From Pedobacter sp. WC2423 (lineage in GTDB: Bacteria; Bacteroidota; Bacteroidia; Sphingobacteriales; Sphingobacteriaceae): 64,000 bases of DNA. Made by a program: the position numbers and the translations under genes. This document shows, in pieces, positions 8,781 to 14,371 of the stretch; position 1 is the stretch's first letter; every line of letters begins with the position of its first letter. The stretch covers positions 806,001 to 870,000 of the forward strand of contig NZ_CP162005.1 in NCBI RefSeq assembly GCF_040822065.1, written 5' to 3'. Below the pieces are notes generated by a model. The model made no database searches, was not told the DNA's origin, and saw only the letters and a list, made by a program, of their open reading frames with translations.

Positions 8781-9932
8781 ATGAAAAATGATAAACCAAT
8801 CAATCATGTGGAGGTTGAACAGGCGGAGTGGGATAAAAGAGAGGAATGGTTTAAAGAAACATTTAAAAAGTATCCAAAAGCATTAGAGAGTAGAGCGTTC
8901 AAATTAGAAAAGCTCGAATATTATGAATTTGTACATGCTAAGTATATAAATTCTCCAGATCCTAATGACCGTCTTGCTGCGCGCTTCTTAGGCGAACAAA
9001 AAGTAAAATTAGAACGGGCTTTATACCCAAGTAGTACAGTTAGATTTTTGAAAAAGGTTTTCGATGTATTTTCTAAACCTAAAGTGTTTTCAGCGCCAGT
9101 TCCTTTTTCAGAATCTTTTCCCGGCAATAATGAAGCCTCCCTTAAAGATGTTAAAAAACAGCTTATTCAAGCTGGTTTAGGTAGCTGCATCAGTGAATTG
9201 GAAGGGCAGATAAAGCAAGGTAATGATGAGTTTTCTGTTTCTGCAGCCATCTACTTCAAACCAGGTGAAAAAACCAGTTATAAGGCTGATTTTAAAAAAG
9301 ATGAAGAAGGCAATTTACAATTTCTTGGATTTAAAATTATTTTGGATAGCAAGGATGGTAAGGAAGCTTTATCTCAGCAGTATAAATGGGATGATAACAA
9401 GCCTTATACAGCGGTGAAAGCTTATAACCAATTAAATGGTAGAGCTGTTGCTCATTCGTATTCCATGGATGGAGAAAAACAATCCAGTATGACCATGCTT
9501 GATTTTACAGACAAGGATGTATCTGGCAATTTTCGGACAAAGGAATTTCCTCTGGATTTTGACTATATGAAAGAACTTTCGGCTCTTCCTTTGAAAGATA
9601 AAACCCGTGCACTTCTATCAAGACTAGAAAATGACATTCTTAATGGTAATAGAGCGCAGGTTACATTTTTGAAGAATGGGGTAGAAGAGACTTATTATAT
9701 TGAAGCTAACCCAGGACAAAAGTCATTTACTGTTTATAATGAGCATCATAAAAAAATCACGCTGAAGGATGCCATTTCAATTAGAGCCACTGAAAGCGTG
9801 GTTAAGGAAGAAATGAGAAATAAGCAAACAGAATCGCCTAATGTTTCTTCTGATACAAAGACAAGCCAGAAAGAGCCGAGATTGAAAGTTGTTAGAAATA
9901 CAAAAAAGAAAACTAAGATGTCCGCTAGTTAG
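8781..9932 (+). CDS. Element cargo protein with basic tail, paralogue B
   Basis: 383 residues, no export signal, not recognised. The N-terminal ~95 residues are helical and charged (WDKREEWFKETFKKYPKAL), with no equivalent in the upstream paralogue. A middle part (115-215) precedes the shared domain (about 220-340). The C-terminal ~50 residues are basic and low in complexity (TKKKTKMSAS). It starts 39 bases after paralogue A. Its stop codon lies inside an 11-bp stem hairpin (9917-9940), which may end the tra transcript. Confidence 0.6.
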   Translation: MKNDKPINHVEVEQAEWDKREEWFKETFKKYPKALESRAFKLEKLEYYEFVHAKYINSPDPNDRLAARFLGEQKVKLERALYPSSTVRFLKKVFDVFSKPKVFSAPVPFSESFPGNNEASLKDVKKQLIQAGLGSCISELEGQIKQGNDEFSVSAAIYFKPGEKTSYKADFKKDEEGNLQFLGFKIILDSKDGKEALSQQYKWDDNKPYTAVKAYNQLNGRAVAHSYSMDGEKQSSMTMLDFTDKDVSGNFRTKEFPLDFDYMKELSALPLKDKTRALLSRLENDILNGNRAQVTFLKNGVEETYYIEANPGQKSFTVYNEHHKKITLKDAISIRATESVVKEEMRNKQTESPNVSSDTKTSQKEPRLKVVRNTKKKTKMSAS

Positions 9933-9940
9933 CGGACATC
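9917..9940. terminator. Hairpin spanning the stop codon of cargo gene B
   Basis: GATGTCCGCTA (9917-9927) pairs perfectly with TAGCGGACATC (9930-9940) across a two-base gap, giving an 11-bp stem that contains the TAG stop. No long U-run follows (tattatctctt), so it may act as an mRNA-end stabiliser or a weak terminator rather than a strong intrinsic one. It could equally be a protein-binding palindrome just upstream of the winged-helix gene starting at 9952. Confidence 0.5.
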
Positions 9941-9951
9941 TATTATCTCTT

Positions 9952-10245
9952 ATGATGGAAAATTTACAGCCATTATCTTGTTTCTTTGCTGCAATTAAAA
10001 CAGACCCCCGTATAAGTGTAACACATATCGGGGTTTTTGCGGCGTTATTGCAATATTGGAAAGAGCATGGATCAAATAATCCAATGTATGTATTCAGCCA
10101 TGAAATTATGCCTATTGCAAAGATATCTGCAAGTGCAACATACCATAAGAGTATTAAAGATTTGAACGATTTTGGTTATTTAGTGTATGAGCCATCATTT
10201 AAGCGAAATAAAGGAAGTAAGGTCTATTTGCTCAACAGCATTTAA
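9952..10245 (+). CDS. Small winged-helix DNA-binding protein
   Basis: 97 residues from ATG 9952 (ATG 9955 is equally possible). The longer open frame from 9889 overlaps the upstream gene and is not used. The sequence (SVTHIGVFAALLQYWKEHG, then SASATYHKSIKDLNDFGYLVYEPS) reads as a helix-turn-helix with a wing, like small replication or regulator proteins common near the recombinase end of Bacteroidetes elements. Its place just after a palindrome and before the recombinase suggests control of excision or of tra expression; this is inferred. Confidence 0.65.
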   Translation: MMENLQPLSCFFAAIKTDPRISVTHIGVFAALLQYWKEHGSNNPMYVFSHEIMPIAKISASATYHKSIKDLNDFGYLVYEPSFKRNKGSKVYLLNSI

Positions 10246-10313
10246 AGTTCAAGATTAAAAAGTAAAATTTATTCAAGCAAAATAAAATAATTTAATTTTT
10301 AAAAATGTATGCT

Positions 10314-10333
10314 AAAGCCTTTTAAAGGCTTTT
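10314..10333 (+). terminator. Short hairpin after winged-helix gene
   Basis: AAAGCC (10314-10319) and GGCTTT (10327-10332) form a stem around a TTTTAAA loop, with a short T-run at the end. It lies 69 bases after the winged-helix stop and 25 bases before the small ORF. It is probably a weak intrinsic terminator or attenuator. Confidence 0.45.
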
Positions 10334-10357
10334 GTGGTTTAAAAAGGAGGGTGTGTG

Positions 10358-10501
10358 ATGGAAGATGAGATAAAAAAGAATGCCTTAGAACCAAGTTTCG
10401 ATGAAGAAATAAGAGATGAAAAAGAAAGGAAGTTGGTAGATTTAATAATTAAAATGATTGTAACATTGACATTAACAGAGTTTTATGAAAAAGGCAATTA
10501 G
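10358..10501 (+). CDS. 47-residue acidic protein overlapping the recombinase start
   Basis: The frame from ATG 10358 encodes 47 residues (MEDEIKKNALEPSFDEEIRD..., ending EFYEKGN) and has a strong AAAGGAGGG ribosome-binding site at 10343-10351, rare in this window. The N-terminal half is acidic and the C-terminal half (about 27-42) is a hydrophobic helix. It overlaps the recombinase start by 17 bases in another frame, so translation of the two is probably coupled. A regulator or directionality factor for the recombinase is plausible from position only. Confidence 0.6.
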   Translation: MEDEIKKNALEPSFDEEIRDEKERKLVDLIIKMIVTLTLTEFYEKGN

Positions 10502-12101
10502 GTATTTAAGGTTTAGTAATGTTGGCCAAAGTAATGGTTCTATCGAAAGACAAGAAATTTATACTAACCAATGGTTGAAAAATAATAATGTTGAGCTTGT
10601 TGATTCCTTTATTGATAGGGGGAAAACTGCTACAAACTTTGATCGGCCAGATTTTATTAAGCTTAAGGAATTTATTGTTAAACACCATAAACGAGTTGAT
10701 TATTTAGTAGTAGATCAGTTTGATAGATTTAGCCGTATCGCTGGCGAAGCACTTAGTATGGTTAAGGACCTTCAGAAATCATACGGTATTCAAATTGTAA
10801 GTGTAACTGAAGGAATAACATTTGATTACGATACACCAGGTAGTTTTTTTAGAGCAGGTTTACAACTTTTGCTAGCTGAAGAAGATAACATCAATCGCAG
10901 TATAAAGGTTCGGGGTGGACTTTATACTGCAAAGAAAGAAGGTCGATACGTGTCAAGAGTAGCGCCATTTGGATATAGGAAAGTGGGTGAGAATAAGGAT
11001 CGTAAAATAGTTGTTTTTGAGGAAGAGGCTAAGATTGTATTATTTATTTTTGATTCTTTCCTTAGAGATGTTCCTCTAAAAAAAATTCAGGAATTGGCAC
11101 GAGAGATGGGCTACGATCGTAAAGGAAATGTGGCTATGGCTAAAGTCTTATCAAATCCAGTTTATGCGGGTTTGATTTATGCAATTCCTTTTAAGGAATA
11201 TCAAGGTGGATTATTTCCTGGCCTGCATGAACCAATAATTGATGGAGTTACCTGGCGACTAGTTCAGAGTAAATTGAAGAAACCTGTAATTCATAGAACA
11301 GACATTGACGATTCATTACCCTTAAGGGGGCTTTTAAGATGCCATTGTGGAAATCCACTTACAGGAGCACCATCAAGAGGTAAGCTTGGCAATTATTTTT
11401 ATTACTATAAGTGTCGATTTTCAGGTCATAACAACATAAGCGCAATAAAATCACATAACCAGCTCTTAGGTGCGTGGGAATTAATGAGTCTTTCTGATAA
11501 TAAGATTAAAGACATTCGTATTGGTTCACAAAAATCTATTGAACAGGAAATATCTGTAAATGCGAAGAATGTTATCTCTAAAAAGCAATTACTTGAAGCA
11601 GAACAAGAAAAACTATTTGCATTAGAGGAAAAGTGGATAAGAAATGATATTAGCAAAGAAACTTACGATCGATGGTATTTATCATATAATTCAAATATAG
11701 ATGATTTAAAGGCTACTATAGATAGGCTCAGTCAAGATCATAATAAAGCATTTAATATTTTAAACAAGTATTTAGATCATCTTGGTAACATGAGTTATGT
11801 TTACACTCATTTAAGCACATTAGATAAAAGAGAGCTTGTTAAGCTGGTGTTCGACAGCAATCTATACTATCAAAATGGGATCTATCGAACACCTACAATG
11901 ATGGAGATTTTCACTGGTAACTCATTGTTAATGAAAGAGAAAGGGTATCTGATATATGAACAAAAAAGGGGAGATCTTACGATCTCCCCTCACAGCGGAG
12001 AGTGGGGGATTCGAACCCGCGGACCCTTTGACAAGTCAACAGTTTTCAAGACTGCCGCAATCGACCACTCTGCCAACTCTCCGCGACAAAAGTACAAATA
12101 A
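10485..12101 (+). CDS. Large serine recombinase (integrase) of the element
   Basis: 538 residues. The N-terminal resolvase domain (1-145) has the nucleophile Ser11 in YLRFS, plus the VVDQFDRFSR and LLLAEEDN segments. A recombinase domain follows (about 155-270), then a zinc-ribbon-like part (about 283-325, CHCG ... KC), a coiled coil (about 360-425) and a C-terminal segment. It cuts and rejoins DNA to integrate or excise the element. Oddly, the frame passes through the tRNA terminator (residues ~495-502), the whole tRNA-Ser in antisense (from ~504) and its -7 promoter element before a stop. The last ~40 residues are therefore encoded by the target site, and the native C terminus probably ends near residues 490-500. 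Confidence 0.9.
   Translation: MKKAIRYLRFSNVGQSNGSIERQEIYTNQWLKNNNVELVDSFIDRGKTATNFDRPDFIKLKEFIVKHHKRVDYLVVDQFDRFSRIAGEALSMVKDLQKSYGIQIVSVTEGITFDYDTPGSFFRAGLQLLLAEEDNINRSIKVRGGLYTAKKEGRYVSRVAPFGYRKVGENKDRKIVVFEEEAKIVLFIFDSFLRDVPLKKIQELAREMGYDRKGNVAMAKVLSNPVYAGLIYAIPFKEYQGGLFPGLHEPIIDGVTWRLVQSKLKKPVIHRTDIDDSLPLRGLLRCHCGNPLTGAPSRGKLGNYFYYYKCRFSGHNNISAIKSHNQLLGAWELMSLSDNKIKDIRIGSQKSIEQEISVNAKNVISKKQLLEAEQEKLFALEEKWIRNDISKETYDRWYLSYNSNIDDLKATIDRLSQDHNKAFNILNKYLDHLGNMSYVYTHLSTLDKRELVKLVFDSNLYYQNGIYRTPTMMEIFTGNSLLMKEKGYLIYEQKRGDLTISPHSGEWGIRTRGPFDKSTVFKTAAIDHSANSPRQKYK
11962..11990 (-). terminator. Intrinsic terminator of tRNA-Ser
   Basis: AGGGGAGATC (11967-11976) and GATCTCCCCT (11981-11990) form a perfect 10-bp stem with a four-base loop. 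Read on the minus strand the stem is followed by six T residues, so it is a good intrinsic terminator for the tRNA, whose 3' end is five bases away. On the plus strand no T-run follows, so recombinase transcripts are not expected to stop here. Confidence 0.85.
11996..12082 (-). tRNA. tRNA-Ser(UGA)
   Basis: The 87-base minus-strand sequence has a 7-bp acceptor stem (GGAGAGT with ACTCTCC), discriminator G, an anticodon loop CTTGAAA with anticodon TGA (plus-strand 12046-12048), a long variable arm typical of serine tRNAs, and the T-loop TTCGAAT. CCA is not encoded; CTG follows. The T stem pairs GCGGG with CCCCC and so has one C-C mismatch at positions 50-64, which is unusual. The gene is the integration target of the element and lies antisense to the recombinase frame. 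Confidence 0.95.
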
Positions 12102-12117
12102 TGCGCATTTCTGCAAA
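12087..12117 (-). promoter_or_regulatory. Bacteroidetes sigma-70 promoter of tRNA-Ser
   Basis: On the minus strand TTTG (plus 12114-12117) is followed by exactly 19 bases and then TACTTTTG (plus 12087-12094), an exact match to the Bacteroidetes consensus TTTG-N19-TAnnTTTG. The -7 element ends only four bases before the mature tRNA 5' end, so the leader is very short. This supports the phylum assignment. Confidence 0.85.
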
Positions 12118-12161
12118 CGCTAATCTGCTTTATATGTTTAAATGCCTCATTATGAATTGAA

Positions 12162-12197
12162 AAAAATGCTGTTTACAACAAAACAGGCAGCATTTTT
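12162..12197. terminator. Bidirectional terminator between response regulator and tRNA
   Basis: AAAAATGCTG (12162-12171) pairs with CAGCATTTTT (12188-12197). An inner CTGTTT/AAACAG pairing is also possible. It has A/T runs on both sides and lies about 20 bases past the stop of the minus-strand response regulator gene, so it most likely ends that operon. Confidence 0.6.
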
Positions 12198-12218
12198 ACT
12201 GAAAAACTTCTAATAACC

Positions 12219-12902
12219 TCACTGATCAATGATAAAGCGGAAGCCAATTCCTCTTATACTTTCTATATGAATGGTTTTATCTTGTGCTAAATACTTTCTC
12301 AGCCTGCTGATAAATACATCCATACTCCGGCCGTTAAAGAAATCAGATTCTTTCCATAAGTGGTTGAGTATATCATTCCGCTTAATGATCTGGTTCTGAT
12401 GCAGGCATAGGTAGTGAAGTAACTGAGCCTCTTTTTCTGTGAGTAACTTTGCTTCTTCCAAACAAGTAAGCATTAAATTCGCTGGTTCGAGTTTATAAAT
12501 GCCAATTTGAATGATTTCCTGTGAAACCGGATTAATCTTCGTTCGCTTTAAAATGTTCCTGACCCGCTGTATCAGCTCGTCTGCATCAAAGGGTTTTAGA
12601 ATATAATCATCGGCACCTAGTTTAAGACCGTGCAAAATGTCCTCTTTTAGTTTACGGGCAGTTACAAATAAAAAGGGGAGTTGCGGATAAGTCTGTACCA
12701 GTTTTTCTGCGAGTGTGAAACCATCTTCTTTTGGCATCATCACATCAATGATTAAGATATCATAATTTTTCCTTTTCAGTTCTTCACGGGCTTCAACACC
12801 ATTATATACCCGGTGCGCTTGAAAATTGTTTATTTCCAAATACTGTTTCAACAAGTTTCCCAGATCAATATCATCTTCCACAATTAATACTTTAATACTC
12901 AT
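12219..12902 (-). CDS. OmpR/PhoB-family response regulator
   Basis: 227 residues. The receiver domain (1-120) has the acidic pair D10/D11, the phospho-acceptor D53 in LIIDVMMP and the conserved Lys in YILKPFD. A C-terminal winged-helix domain (about 130-225) has EKEAQLLHYLC and MDVFISRLRKYL. It binds DNA as a dimer when phosphorylated. Its start overlaps the kinase stop by four bases (ATGA), so the kinase gene is first and the pair is cotranscribed. The divergent receptor gene at 14372 is the obvious target. In Bacteroidota similar pairs (RprXY-like) are common. Confidence 0.93.
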   Translation of the reverse strand: MSIKVLIVEDDIDLGNLLKQYLEINNFQAHRVYNGVEAREELKRKNYDILIIDVMMPKEDGFTLAEKLVQTYPQLPFLFVTARKLKEDILHGLKLGADDYILKPFDADELIQRVRNILKRTKINPVSQEIIQIGIYKLEPANLMLTCLEEAKLLTEKEAQLLHYLCLHQNQIIKRNDILNHLWKESDFFNGRSMDVFISRLRKYLAQDKTIHIESIRGIGFRFIIDQ

Positions 12903-14254
12903 ATAGGTAAGCTGATTTGAAATGTACTGCCTTTGCCTGGTTTGCTTTTTACAACAAGCTCAGCACCGAGCTGTAAAGCCGCTTGTTTAGCCAGGTATAA
13001 TCCAAGGCCCAAGCCTTTAACTGTATGTTTATTTTCCTCCGGAATGCGGTAAAACTTATCAAAGATATGTTGCTGATACTGTACCGGAATACCAGCTCCC
13101 TGATCACCAATTTCTATATGATAATGAGTTTGACTGTGAGAAGCTGTTAAATGAACCGGCGAACCTTCTTCACTATATTTTGCAGCGTTGTCTACTAATA
13201 TATTTAATATCTTTTCCAGCGTCATAGCATTGGTCAGCAGTATTTGCGGCTTTGTCCCTATTTCAGTTATCAATTCGTGATTGGCAATAGCTAAATCATT
13301 CACATATTCATGCAGAAATCCAGTAATTTCCAATTCTTTCTGTTCAACTTTTATAGCCGTTACCATTGCACTGTCCAGTACACTATCCACGAGCTGCCTT
13401 ATTTTTCCATGTTGCCTGTTTAATGAGTGTAACAAATCATTTAGCAGGGCTGGTTTTGTCTGGACTTCTTTTAATAAAATACTTTTCAAGATGATACTTA
13501 CAGAACTTAAAGGAGTTTTCAGTTCATGTGTAATGTTATTAGCAAAATCCGTTTTCATCTCTGCCAGTTTTTTTTGTCTGATCATTGCACTAAAAACCAG
13601 ATACAATAAAATAATTACGGCTACAATTAAACCAATAGCAAGAGATAATATGCCAGCCATCCGTTTAAAAACTTCTTTTTCGTGGCTTGAAGCATCTATG
13701 TGATTCGACTGTTTGATTAAGATGCGTAAATTTTCTCCAGTACTCAGTGTCATATCTTTATTTACTGTAATCACATCCGCAGTATGGAAGTCATCACCAG
13801 AAAAGATGACAGGTTTTGCTTTCGCAGAGAGCAATGTGTCGGATTTTCCGTCAATCTCATAAATGATTTCATCGAATTGCGATTTATAACTTATGCCTTG
13901 AATACCTGGATCTTTATTGAATATATTTTTCAGGTAAATACTGGCTTGATTACCGGATTCCTGTGTATTGCGTTTCAGTAATTTCAGAAAAATAGCTTTG
14001 TCTATTGGATGAGTTACATATTGAGTAACTGTCTGACGCAGATTTGCCTTGGTTCGCTCTGCTAAAGATAACATAACAGGACTACCCGTAATGCTGAGTA
14101 TTTTTTCTTTGATCTCTTTATAAAAGTCATTCCTGGTCAGCTGGTAAGTGTTTCTGACCAGATAATACTGTATAAATGATAAAGTGCATACAATGATTAT
14201 GCATGCTATTAAAAGGGCTCTGGTCGTGTGATTTTTATTCATCTGCGCTGTCAA
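12899..14254 (-). CDS. Membrane sensor histidine kinase
   Basis: 451 residues. Two membrane helices (about 13-31 and 203-225) enclose a ~170-residue periplasmic sensor region. The HisKA domain has phospho-acceptor His243 in ITHELKTPLS, and the HATPase domain has DNAAKYS, GDQGAGIP and GLGLGLYLAK. No HAMP domain is evident between the second helix and HisKA. It phosphorylates the regulator encoded by the overlapping gene. The gene diverges from the receptor gene at 14372, with repeated TTAAC boxes between them. The ligand is unknown. Confidence 0.93.
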   Translation of the reverse strand: MTAQMNKNHTTRALLIACIIIVCTLSFIQYYLVRNTYQLTRNDFYKEIKEKILSITGSPVMLSLAERTKANLRQTVTQYVTHPIDKAIFLKLLKRNTQESGNQASIYLKNIFNKDPGIQGISYKSQFDEIIYEIDGKSDTLLSAKAKPVIFSGDDFHTADVITVNKDMTLSTGENLRILIKQSNHIDASSHEKEVFKRMAGILSLAIGLIVAVIILLYLVFSAMIRQKKLAEMKTDFANNITHELKTPLSSVSIILKSILLKEVQTKPALLNDLLHSLNRQHGKIRQLVDSVLDSAMVTAIKVEQKELEITGFLHEYVNDLAIANHELITEIGTKPQILLTNAMTLEKILNILVDNAAKYSEEGSPVHLTASHSQTHYHIEIGDQGAGIPVQYQQHIFDKFYRIPEENKHTVKGLGLGLYLAKQAALQLGAELVVKSKPGKGSTFQISLPI

Positions 14255-14296
14255 ATATAATGATACTACCTTATTTAAGTCATCATTGTGTGTCCG

Positions 14297-14323
14297 TTAA
14301 CTCTTCATTAACTCTCTGTTAAC
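14297..14323. promoter_or_regulatory. Triple TTAAC direct repeat, putative response-regulator operator
   Basis: TTAAC occurs at 14297, 14308 and 14319, spaced exactly 11 bp, with T/C-rich spacers (GTTAACTCTTC, ATTAACTCTCT, GTTAACCATCT). Direct repeats with one-helical-turn spacing are typical binding sites of OmpR/PhoB-family dimers. The repeats lie between the kinase and the receptor gene, about 22 bp before a -7-like CACTTTTG (14346-14353), where an activator would take the place of the missing TTTG element. Not tested. Confidence 0.55.
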
Positions 14324-14371
14324 CATCTATCCGGTAGAACGACAGCACTTTTGTTTCAACTCAACTCAACG

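Larger units (their letters stand above)
1..11990. mobile_element. Integrative conjugative element, right-hand part (left end outside window)
   Basis: A continuous plus-strand block of conjugation genes (traG, traI-like, traJ, traK, traM, traN) is followed by two cargo genes, a winged-helix gene, a 47-codon gene and a large serine recombinase. It stops at a tRNA-Ser gene, a usual integration target. Beyond the tRNA the genes turn to ordinary chromosomal two-component and receptor genes. The right boundary is placed at the tRNA 3' side and is uncertain by a few tens of bases, because no second attachment site can be seen. Mobilisation and coupling-protein genes are presumably further left. Confidence 0.85.
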
